Shown: positions 1 through 6,794 of the stretch, piece by piece
Numbering within the stretch: position 1 is the first letter of the stretch
Layout of the letters: each line of letters starts with the position of its first letter
Assembly (NCBI GenBank): GCA_021799405.1
Contig: JAJZAL010000030.1
Span: forward strand, 1-31,399
Direction: 5' to 3'
From: Acidobacteriota bacterium
Lineage (GTDB): Bacteria > Acidobacteriota > Terriglobia > Terriglobales > Acidobacteriaceae
Length of the DNA: 31,399 bases
Position numbers and translations under genes: made by a program
Notes under the pieces: model-generated
What the model was told of the DNA's origin: nothing
Database searches by the model: none
What the model saw: the letters and a program-made list of their open reading frames with translations, nothing else

Positions 1-168
1 TTGCGGCAGAGGCACTCGCGGTAGCGAGGCGGCGAACCTTAATTTACTCTGAAGGCCGCGTCATTATTGGCGATTTTTCGCAACTAATGACGATCGTGGA
101 GTGTCTGATGAGGTGTATTCCAGGTGGTACTGCGGAATGTTTGGGCGGCCATCGGAATGAGGACTTTT
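1..168. other. Upstream region with no supported gene
   Basis: I see no reading frame with codon use or a start site worth calling, and no recognisable RNA. It probably holds the promoter of the DUF3300 gene, but no convincing -35/-10 pair could be fixed by eye. A GAGGA Shine-Dalgarno sequence at 159-163 lies 5 nt before the ATG at 169. Confidence 0.4.
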
Positions 169-1872
169 ATGAGTACGAATACACAGCAGGTTGGGAGCTT
201 CGAGCACAGTAAGGCACGGGCGGGTGCGGTTCCCCTGCTTCGTCGAGGGCTGGCATTGGCTCTGGCGTACCTGATGATTCCGATGAGTATCGGCGATGTG
301 TACGCGCAGCAGTATGGGCAGAACTACCCACCGCCTCCTCCGAATCAGCAGTATGGTCAGCCGAATAACCAGCAATATGGACAGCAGTATGGTCAGCCAT
401 ACAATCCGCAATACGGGCAGCAGTATCCGCAGCAATACGGGCAGCAGTACGGTCAGCCGTATGGCCAGCCGAGCTACTACCAGCCGCTGAGCCCGGATCA
501 GCTGGATCAACTGGTGGCGCCAGTGGCGTTGTATCCGGATGCGCTGCTTGCGCAGGTGCTGGCGGCGTCGACGTATCCGACGCAGGTGATGGATGCGGAT
601 CGCTGGATGCAGTCGTACCAGGGATATCCGCCGGACCAGGTGGCGCAGATGGCGAACGGGATGCCCTGGGATCCGAGCGTGAAGTCGCTGACGGCGTTTC
701 CTTCGGTGCTGAATGACCTGGCGTCCAATCTGAACTGGACGTCGCAGCTCGGCAACGCGTACTACAACCAGCCGCAGGATGTAATGGAAGCCGTGCAGGC
801 AATGCGGCAGCAGGCGTATGACTCGGGTTATCTACGGTCGACGCCACAGATGTATGTGAACTACTCGCCCGCGTACATTTCGATCATGCCGGCGAATCCG
901 AGCGTGGTGTACGTGCCTTACTACAATCCATGGAATGTGTATGGACCTGTAATTCATCCGTGGTATAGCTACTATGCGCCGCCACCGGCGGGGGTGTACT
1001 TTGGCGGACTGGCGATCGGTTTTGGAGTGGGCATCGCGATTGTTTCCTTCACGCACTGGGGCTGGGGCTGGGGGCACTGGCGTCCGGACTGGCGGCGTCA
1101 TGAGATCTATTACGGTCATCGGCGTTACATTTCGCGCAGCCGCTCGGTGTTCAACTACGGGCACTTCGGAGGTTTCGACCGGCACTGGGCGCGGGCGGAT
1201 TTCCGCCGCGGTCCGAATGGGCACGCGCAGGGTTTCGACCGCAATCATCAGTTTCATGGCAGACCGAATTTCCAGAACCCGAACTTCCATGCGGCGCCGG
1301 GGCGGCAGCAGAACTTCAACCGCGGGCGGCAGAATTTCAATCCGCGGCCGGCGCAGAACTTCAATAGTCATCGGCAGCAGAACGCATTCGGTAATCGGCA
1401 GAGCTTCAACCAGCGGCAGCCGCAGCAGTTCCGCAACCAGCAGAACTTTAATCGCGGGCAGCAGAACTTTAATCCGCGGCCGGCACAGAACTTTAACCAG
1501 CGGCAGCAGAACGCATTCGGTAATCGGCAGAGCTTCAACCAGCGGCAGCCGCAGCAGTTCCGCAACCAGCAGAACTTTAATCGCGGGCAACAGAACTTTA
1601 ATCGCCCGCCGCAGAACTTTAACCGGCCGCAGCAGAGATTCAATCCGCGGCCACAGAACCAGTTCCAGAACCGGCAGAACTTCAACCGGCCACAACCGCA
1701 GTTCCGCAACCAGCAGAACTTCAATCGCGGGCGGCAGAACTTTAACCGGCCGCAGCAGAGGTTCAATTCGCAGCCGCAGAACCAGAGCCGACAAAACTTC
1801 AGCCGGCCACAGAATCATGGACGGCCGCAAGGTCATCCGAACAATCACGGGAACGGACACGGCCGGCGGTAG
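169..1872 (+). CDS. DUF3300 domain-containing secreted protein with Q/N/F-rich repeat tail
   Basis: Exported protein of unknown role, 567 residues. I chose the ATG at 169 because GAGGA sits 5 nt upstream; an in-frame GTG at 124 and ATG at 157 lack this. A basic N-terminus, a hydrophobic stretch and a VYA-QQ site near residue 46 form a Sec signal peptide. A Tyr/Gln/Gly/Pro-rich linker with repeated QQYGQ follows. The DUF3300 core starts at LSPDQLDQLVAPVALYPD and includes the typical DALLAQVLAASTYPTQV stretch. A Gly/Trp hydrophobic segment (VYFGGLAIGFGVGIAIVSF) could insert in a membrane. The last third is low-complexity QNFNR/QRQ repeats, including an 89-bp exact DNA duplication. DUF3300 has no firmly known function. 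The gene appears monocistronic, with a strong terminator just after it. Confidence 0.85.
   Translation: MSTNTQQVGSFEHSKARAGAVPLLRRGLALALAYLMIPMSIGDVYAQQYGQNYPPPPPNQQYGQPNNQQYGQQYGQPYNPQYGQQYPQQYGQQYGQPYGQPSYYQPLSPDQLDQLVAPVALYPDALLAQVLAASTYPTQVMDADRWMQSYQGYPPDQVAQMANGMPWDPSVKSLTAFPSVLNDLASNLNWTSQLGNAYYNQPQDVMEAVQAMRQQAYDSGYLRSTPQMYVNYSPAYISIMPANPSVVYVPYYNPWNVYGPVIHPWYSYYAPPPAGVYFGGLAIGFGVGIAIVSFTHWGWGWGHWRPDWRRHEIYYGHRRYISRSRSVFNYGHFGGFDRHWARADFRRGPNGHAQGFDRNHQFHGRPNFQNPNFHAAPGRQQNFNRGRQNFNPRPAQNFNSHRQQNAFGNRQSFNQRQPQQFRNQQNFNRGQQNFNPRPAQNFNQRQQNAFGNRQSFNQRQPQQFRNQQNFNRGQQNFNRPPQNFNRPQQRFNPRPQNQFQNRQNFNRPQPQFRNQQNFNRGRQNFNRPQQRFNSQPQNQSRQNFSRPQNHGRPQGHPNNHGNGHGRR
1372..1589 (+). repeat. 89-bp exact direct repeat inside the DUF3300 gene (129-bp unit)
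   Basis: Bases 1372-1460 recur exactly at 1501-1589. The offset is 129 bp, or 43 codons, so unit gain or loss keeps the frame. The unit encodes Arg/Gln/Asn/Phe-rich sequence (QSFNQRQ, QQFRNQQNFNRG). Shorter, degenerate copies of the QNFNR motif continue to about 1800. Confidence 0.9.
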
Positions 1873-1898
1873 AGCTGCCGTTTGCCGGATCCAGAAGC

Positions 1899-1931
1899 AA
1901 GAGCGGGAATCAATTCCCGCTCTTTTGCTTT
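1899..1931 (+). terminator. Rho-independent terminator after the DUF3300 gene
   Basis: A perfect 11-bp stem is formed by AAGAGCGGGAA (1899-1909) and TTCCCGCTCTT (1914-1924), closed by a TCAA loop. A T-rich run (TTTTGCTTTTT) follows. It starts 26 nt past the stop codon and should insulate the gene from the TonB receptor downstream. Confidence 0.9.
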
Positions 1932-2124
1932 TTGCGGAAGACGGGAGATTTGCGGGGCGATTGCGGAAATCCCGGGAAATGTAGTCGATTGAGTGACAAA
2001 AAGAACTGCGTAATGAAATGCGCCGGTGCTTCGAGGGGTGATGGTCCCTGGACTCGTGCAGAGGGCGAATTAAAGTCAGAGCAGGGGTGACAGATCAGGC
2101 AAGTTCCGGCATTCTAATCAAGGA

Positions 2125-3933
2125 ATGAAAGCAATCTATATCCTGCCGCTGCTTGCGGCAGTTTCCGTCTACGCACAAACAAAAACTTCCACTCCTGTTT
2201 CGCCGGTGTCGACGACAGTGGTGGTTGTCGGGAATCCTGAACCGGTGACTCTGGGCGAGTCTGACCGCTCGACGGCGGTGATGAACACGCAGAAGCATCC
2301 GCTGGCTTATTCGACGGTGGAAAGTTACCTGCGCACGGACGCGTCGACGTATGTGGAGCAGCGCGGCGGCGGCGGAAGCCAGGCCGATATTTCCATTCGC
2401 GGGACTTCGTTTGAGCAGACACTGGTGCTGCTGAACGGGCTGCGGATCACGGATCCCGAGACTTCGCACAACAACATGGACATCCCGGTGCCGCTGGTTG
2501 CCCTGGGAAGCATTGACATACTGCACGGAGCGGGGTCGACGCTGTATGGGTCGGATGCGATTGGTGGCGTGATCGACTTTGTGACGGTGAAGCCCACGCA
2601 CGATGCGCTGCTGCTGCGAGCAGGCGGCGGCAACTACGGCGAAAACGAAGAAGCGGCGGTTGCTTCGGCGGTGGGGCGGCGATGGTCAGAGATGCTGGCG
2701 GGGCAGCGCGATTTTTCCTCCGGATTTATGTACGACCGCGACTATCGCGATGAGGAGGGAAGTTCGGAGTCGCGCTGGCAGAGCGTGCTGGGGACGACGG
2801 ACATCCTGCTTGCCGGCGATGATCGTGCGTTTGGCGCGAATGACTTCTATGGCAACTATCCGTCGTATGAGCGGACGAAGGGATGGTTCGCCTCGATTGA
2901 ACAGGATCTTGGGCGCAGAATGCAGGCGGCGTTTGGTTATCGTCGCCACACGGATGAATATGTTCTCTTCCGGAACGATCCGGCGATTTATGAGAACAAC
3001 CACATCGATACAAGCTGGGAAGCGACGCTGCGGCGCCATGACGCGGTTGGCGCGAATCTGAAGCTCTACTACGGGCTTGAGGGCGACGGCGACGGGATCC
3101 ACAGCAACGATCTCGGCATTCATGCGCGCAACTGGGGCGCGGGCTACCTGGATGGGACATGGCGCACGCGCAAGGCAAGCGTGAGCGCGGGGCTGCGGCA
3201 GGAGATCATCAGCGGCGGGTACGACGTGACCAGCCCGATGCTCGAAGGCGGCTACTTTGTGAGGCCGCGCATCAAGCTGCGCGCCGCGGCGGGGTACGGA
3301 TTTCGACTGCCGACGTACCTGGATCTTTACTACAGCGACCCGACGACACTGGGGAATGCGAACCTGCAGCCTGAGTCCGCATGGAATTTTGAAGGCGGCG
3401 TGGACTGGTTTGCAAGCGCGAAGTTTTTCTTTGAGTCGACGGTGTTCACCTCGCTGCAGCATCATGCGATTGACTACGTGCGCGCCAACGCGAATGAGAA
3501 GTGGCAGGCGACCAACCTGAGCAACTTCCAGTTCACGGGATGGGAGAATTCGGCAGAGTGGCGCGCGGATGAGGCGAACGACATCAAGGCTTCATGGACG
3601 CTGCTGACCGGTGCGCAGAGCGCGCTGCATGGGTTGCAGTCGCGGTACGTCTTCAACTATCCGGTGAACAATGCGAGTCTGGTGGGTACGCATGTGTGGA
3701 GGGCCGGATACATGATGGAGACGCGCATTGGCGTGACGGAGCGGTACGAGCAGAGTCCTTATGCGGTATGGGGCATGGCCTTTGCGAAAGAGGATGGACG
3801 GCTGCGGCCTTATGTGCGGCTGAGCAACATCACGAACACGGGCTACCAGGAGATTGAAGGCGTGCAGATGCCGGGCAGGGAAGTGGTGGCCGGGCTGGAG
3901 CTGTCAGTGGCGCGCAAGGCGAAGGCGAACTGA
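2125..3933 (+). CDS. TonB-dependent outer-membrane receptor (compact, BtuB-sized)
   Basis: Outer-membrane active transporter, 602 residues, close in length to cobalamin/siderophore receptors and much shorter than Oar/SusC proteins. A signal peptide (MKAIYILPLLAAVSVYA-QT) is followed by a TonB-box-like segment (STTVVVVGNP). The plug domain (about residues 45-165) carries ISIRGTSFEQTLVLLNG, then LVALGSIDILHGAGS and LYGSDAIGGVI, all typical plug signatures. The rest alternates like a 22-strand barrel and contains an FRLPTYLDLYY segment common in this family. It ends in ARKAKAN rather than the usual terminal Phe. The AGGA sequence lies almost against the ATG, which is too close for ideal initiation, but the signal peptide supports this start. 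The substrate cannot be read from sequence and I found no cobalamin riboswitch upstream. Confidence 0.88.
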   Translation: MKAIYILPLLAAVSVYAQTKTSTPVSPVSTTVVVVGNPEPVTLGESDRSTAVMNTQKHPLAYSTVESYLRTDASTYVEQRGGGGSQADISIRGTSFEQTLVLLNGLRITDPETSHNNMDIPVPLVALGSIDILHGAGSTLYGSDAIGGVIDFVTVKPTHDALLLRAGGGNYGENEEAAVASAVGRRWSEMLAGQRDFSSGFMYDRDYRDEEGSSESRWQSVLGTTDILLAGDDRAFGANDFYGNYPSYERTKGWFASIEQDLGRRMQAAFGYRRHTDEYVLFRNDPAIYENNHIDTSWEATLRRHDAVGANLKLYYGLEGDGDGIHSNDLGIHARNWGAGYLDGTWRTRKASVSAGLRQEIISGGYDVTSPMLEGGYFVRPRIKLRAAAGYGFRLPTYLDLYYSDPTTLGNANLQPESAWNFEGGVDWFASAKFFFESTVFTSLQHHAIDYVRANANEKWQATNLSNFQFTGWENSAEWRADEANDIKASWTLLTGAQSALHGLQSRYVFNYPVNNASLVGTHVWRAGYMMETRIGVTERYEQSPYAVWGMAFAKEDGRLRPYVRLSNITNTGYQEIEGVQMPGREVVAGLELSVARKAKAN

Positions 3934-4002
3934 GGCGATGATGGGCAGGTGGTGAGCCGGCTTGCTTCGGCATGGTCTTGAGCGCGGAGATGCGCGATGG
4001 GG

Positions 4003-4725
4003 TCAGTGCCGCGGCGGCTGCGGCGGGGGTGGCGGCTGCGGCGCCTGCCATGGCTGGACCGACAGCAAGCTGCCGAGGATGTGGCGCTCGCGCGGAGAGT
4101 ATTCAGCACGGAAGCGAGCCGAGTTGAGGATGGTCGTGCGCTCGTTGGGCGGCAAGGCGCGCAAGGTGTGAAAGGCGCTGCGGAGCTGCCGTTTGCGGGC
4201 AGGGGGCATGCGCTGGAATGCCTGAGCCGCGGCGCGGACTTCCTGCCTGCGCTCGGGTGAAAGGCGCTCGAAGGCCTCCTGCCAGGCCATCATGCGCTGG
4301 CGGACGGCGGGCGGTTGCGAGTCGAGGTAGCGAAGGCGATTGAGGACGCGCTGGCGTTGCGCGGGGCTCAGGCGGTTGAAGCCGGGCTGTTGGCGGAGTG
4401 CGCGCTCCTGCTGCTGGAAGGACATGTTCTGGTGCGTGCGGTACCACTCCGGCAGATGCTCATGGGCGGGATTCATTTGCGACCGCATGTAAGGACCGCG
4501 TTGCGGGCCACGCGGAAAATTTTCGTGATGCTGAAATCCGCCGCCCATCCGGGGGCCATGTGCTCCCATGGCGGGATGCGGTCCGCCGGGTCCGCCATGC
4601 CGGCCCCAGGGGCGCGCGTGCGCAGGCGATGAGAGCGCGAGCAGCACGGCAACGGCGGCTATCCGGAGTGCCATGCGAGCGCAGCCGCGGCGCGCTGGGT
4701 GGGGGATGGAGCGGGTTTCATCCAT
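4003..4725 (-). CDS. DUF3106 domain-containing exported protein
   Basis: Third gene of the sigma/anti-sigma cluster, about 240 residues. It has an N-terminal signal peptide (MALRIAAVAVLLALSSPAHA) and a Gly/His/Pro/Met-rich segment. The C-terminal helical region is rich in Arg/Gln/Pro, with repeated 'LSPxxRQxV / PPxxRxxM' units characteristic of DUF3106, and a Pro-rich tail ends the protein. The start is uncertain: I chose the ATG at 4725, but the ATG at 4674 would give a cleaner signal peptide, and neither has a good ribosome site. The reading frame stays open far upstream, but that part reads as the antisense of the anti-sigma gene. By context it may be the envelope-stress partner or target of the sigma factor; its function is unknown. 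Confidence 0.72.
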   Translation of the reverse strand: MDETRSIPHPARRGCARMALRIAAVAVLLALSSPAHARPWGRHGGPGGPHPAMGAHGPRMGGGFQHHENFPRGPQRGPYMRSQMNPAHEHLPEWYRTHQNMSFQQQERALRQQPGFNRLSPAQRQRVLNRLRYLDSQPPAVRQRMMAWQEAFERLSPERRQEVRAAAQAFQRMPPARKRQLRSAFHTLRALPPNERTTILNSARFRAEYSPRERHILGSLLSVQPWQAPQPPPPPQPPRH

Positions 4726-4928
4726 GGGCGTGGGATACGCGGGAGGGCTTGATAAACCCGGGTCGTTGCCGGGTTTCCTGCGCACCGCTCGAGGCGCCGC
4801 CGTGTGGATGAAACAGGCTCTTGCGCATCCTTTCATGTCGTTGCATCTCCAAAAGAACCAGGCTGAGTGAGTTTTCATTGAGCGGCAGCCTCTCTGCGGA
4901 GCTTGCCGGCTGGTGCCGTTTTTACCTG

Positions 4929-5432
4929 TTACATACTTCCAGCGTTGGCTGCGTTGGCGCCGCCATCGTACTGGTCGATGGCGTTCATCTGCTGGAAGAC
5001 TTCGGCATTCTGATCGAGAGACTGGAGATCGCGGAGCGTGGCCGATTTGGGGATGACAACTGCCTGCCGGCTGGTCAGAGTGGCGATGCCGGCGTAGGTG
5101 CCTCCGCCAATGAGCAGCAGGATCGCCAGCGCGACGGCGGCCACGGGGCGGGGCGAGCGATTGCCGAGCAGCATGCGCATGCGGAGGCGTTCGAGCCAGC
5201 CGGCGCGGCCGCTGGCCTGCTCTTCGCGGAGAAGTGCCTGCATGCGGACGGAGAAGTATGGGTTGACCTGGGGCGCATGCCACTCGTCGAGCAGCGCAAG
5301 GGTGGCCTGCATTTCGGCCAGCTCCCGGCGGCAGCCCGGGCAGGCGGCGAGGTGTTCGCGGGCGGCCTGTGACGCCTTATCGGGCGCCAGCAGCATCTCC
5401 TCAAGATTGGATTTCATGTTTCGGCAAGTCAT
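4929..5432 (-). CDS. Zinc-finger anti-sigma factor
   Basis: Inner-membrane anti-sigma factor, 167 residues, expected to hold the upstream ECF sigma inactive. The N-terminal ZAS domain carries H27-x3-C31-x2-C34 plus an early Cys3, the usual zinc ligands. A single transmembrane helix spans about residues 97-116 (VAAVALAILLLIGGGTYAG), leaving a short C-terminal part outside the cytoplasm. The ATG at 5432 is preferred because GAGGA, overlapping the sigma stop codon, lies 5 nt upstream. The alternative TTG at 5444 overlaps the sigma gene. The 8-nt gap between sigma stop and this ATG suggests translational coupling and matched protein amounts. Confidence 0.9.
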   Translation of the reverse strand: MTCRNMKSNLEEMLLAPDKASQAAREHLAACPGCRRELAEMQATLALLDEWHAPQVNPYFSVRMQALLREEQASGRAGWLERLRMRMLLGNRSPRPVAAVALAILLLIGGGTYAGIATLTSRQAVVIPKSATLRDLQSLDQNAEVFQQMNAIDQYDGGANAANAGSM

Positions 5433-5440
5433 GGCATTCC

Positions 5441-6340
5441 TCAATTTTCTTCGACAAATTCCTTGAGCCGCTCCCGCAGGGTTTGATAGGCGCGGAAGAG
5501 CAGCGATTTGGTGGCGGACTCGCTCAGGTTGAGCACTTCGCCAATCTGGCGGTAGTCCAGCCCTTGATATTTATGCATGAGCACGGCGTTGCGCTGGCGC
5601 TCGGGCAGGGCCATTACGTGTTGGCGAATGGCTTTCATCCGTTCCTGGCGGACGAGATCCTGCTCGACGCTTGGTTGGCTGTCGGCCACGTCGGGGGTGG
5701 TGCCGGTTTCCTGATCCTGCTCGTCGAGATAGACGGTGTGCGCGGTGCGTTCGTGGCGGGTGTCGCGGGCGTAATTGACGCCGAGGTTGGTGGCGATGCG
5801 GTAAAGCCAGGTGGAGAAGCGCGCCTCGGCACGGTAGGTTTCCCGCGAACGATAGACGCGGAGGAAGACTTCCTGCGCGAGTTCTTCGGCCACGGCCTGG
5901 TTGTGCGTCATCCGGTACATGAAGTGAGTCATGGGCCGGTGATACTTTTCGACGAGCAGGTTGAAGGCGGCATCGTCGCCAGCCCGCACACGGAGCATGA
6001 TGGCCGAGTCGTTATCGAGCTGCCCGGCGTGAGCTACGGTTGGGTTGGCGGACTTAACGCTTTTGAGCGTTGCGGGATCGAGCGCAAGAGTCGCCATACT
6101 CTCTTCGACACGGCCGGGTTCCGGGAGTTGCGGCAAATTGGCATCGATTTCATGCTCATTTGGCGCGGAATCGGCGGAATTCTGCTCGCTTTCTGGGTTT
6201 GGGAGGGGCTGAGTGGGGGCGTCGTCCGGATTCAGCGCGCCGGATTCGTCTTTCCGGGGCTGAGGATTTCGCGAGGCGCGGTTCCGGCGGGAATCCCGCT
6301 GGGGGGTGTCTTGATCGGAATGGAAGTCCCCTTGAGCCAT
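5441..6340 (-). CDS. ECF (sigma-70 family, RpoE-like) RNA polymerase sigma factor
   Basis: Promoter-specificity subunit, 299 residues. Region 2 lies at about residues 112-190 (LLVEKYHRPMTHFMYRMT, AEELAQEVFLRVYR, FSTWLYRIATNLGVNYAR). Region 4 lies at about 235-290 (LPERQRNAVLMHKYQGLDYR, IGEVLNLSESATKSLLFRA), a clear helix-turn-helix. Unusually for an ECF, about 110 residues of polar, Pro/Asp/Asn-rich sequence precede region 2. The true start could be the ATG at 6097, which would shorten this to roughly 30 residues; the ATG at 6340 has only a weak AAGG upstream. The next gene in the same operon is its zinc-type anti-sigma factor. Confidence 0.92.
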   Translation of the reverse strand: MAQGDFHSDQDTPQRDSRRNRASRNPQPRKDESGALNPDDAPTQPLPNPESEQNSADSAPNEHEIDANLPQLPEPGRVEESMATLALDPATLKSVKSANPTVAHAGQLDNDSAIMLRVRAGDDAAFNLLVEKYHRPMTHFMYRMTHNQAVAEELAQEVFLRVYRSRETYRAEARFSTWLYRIATNLGVNYARDTRHERTAHTVYLDEQDQETGTTPDVADSQPSVEQDLVRQERMKAIRQHVMALPERQRNAVLMHKYQGLDYRQIGEVLNLSESATKSLLFRAYQTLRERLKEFVEEN

Positions 6341-6411
6341 GCGACCGGCCTTTTGATTTTACAGGCGGGAAAGATTGGCAAGCAGGGATGTGGATGCTAA
6401 TCTAACGATGG

Positions 6412-6428
6412 CCGGACGGTCTGTCCGG
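6412..6428. repeat. 6-bp inverted repeat just before the tRNA
   Basis: CCGGAC (6412-6417) and GTCCGG (6423-6428) pair around GGTCT, ending 9 nt before the tRNA. The octamer CCGGACGG at 6412-6419 recurs after the tRNA at 6536-6543. Role unknown; it may be chance. Confidence 0.4.
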
Positions 6429-6437
6429 TTCTCGCCA

Positions 6438-6512
6438 GGGCGCATAACTCAGCGGTAGAGTGCCACCTTCACACGGTGGAAGTCGTAGGTTCGAATCCTG
6501 CTGCGCCCACCA
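6438..6512 (+). tRNA. tRNA-Val (anticodon CAC)
   Basis: A complete 75-nt cloverleaf. The acceptor GGGCGCA pairs with TGCGCCC, and the D stem ACTC pairs with GAGT. The anticodon stem CCACC/GGTGG encloses the loop TTCACAC with anticodon CAC, which reads GTG (Val). The T arm is GTAGG-TTCGAAT-CCTGC. The 3' CCA is encoded. The 3' half of such genes is a common integration target, and the sequence beyond it differs in character (see findings). Confidence 0.97.
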
Positions 6513-6551
6513 ATCGAATCAACAAGTTAGCGGGTCCGGACGGAGCAAAAA

Positions 6552-6591
6552 GGTCCAATTAGAAGGTCGTGGGTCCATTAAGGGTCCAATA
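6552..6591. repeat. Three short direct repeats (GGTCCAwTA) near the tRNA 3' end
   Basis: GGTCCAATTA at 6552-6561, GGTCCATTA at 6572-6580 and GGTCCAATA at 6583-6591. Clustered short direct repeats next to a tRNA resemble integrase arm-type sites, but this is inference. Confidence 0.4.
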
Positions 6592-6593
6592 GC

Positions 6594-6794
6594 CTATGCT
6601 GCTTTCCCTTTTGGCTCTTGTTGCTGCGTGTCCGCGAAGAGCGCTGCCACTCTGGCCTGTGCGAGGCGTTTGTCTTCGGTAACGGATTCCGTGTCCGAAT
6701 TCGTCGCCGTTGACCAGTTTTGATGCCCTCCTATCGGATTTTCAGGATTAACAAGTTGCCGGCTTTGCCAAATGCAGGCGCATGGAATATCGCG
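6594..6794 (-). pseudogene. Possible decayed C-terminal coding remnant next to the tRNA
   Basis: Directly after the TAG of the DUF5054 gene, the same minus-strand frame stays open for 66 codons to a TAG at 6594-6596. It reads as a hydrophilic, protein-like segment (GGHQNWSTATNSD, then TEDKRLAQARVAALFADTQQ) with no start codon or ribosome site. The position beside a tRNA and the helical charged tail would suit the end of a phage-type integrase, but I cannot recognise any catalytic motif. It could equally be noncoding. Confidence 0.25.

Noticed and set aside
832..1860. Long minus-strand frames opposite the DUF3300 repeat region
   Set aside because: They are Leu/Val/Arg- or Cys-rich shadows created by the repetitive plus-strand codons and high GC, with no start signal.
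1985..2124. Cobalamin riboswitch upstream of the small TonB receptor
   Set aside because: The receptor is BtuB-sized, but I could not find the conserved B12-box or the GCCACTG-type core in the leader.
4726..5283. N-terminal extension of the DUF3106 gene
   Set aside because: The open frame runs antisense-like through the anti-sigma gene in another phase, is Arg/Pro-rich noise, and lies upstream of a clear signal peptide.
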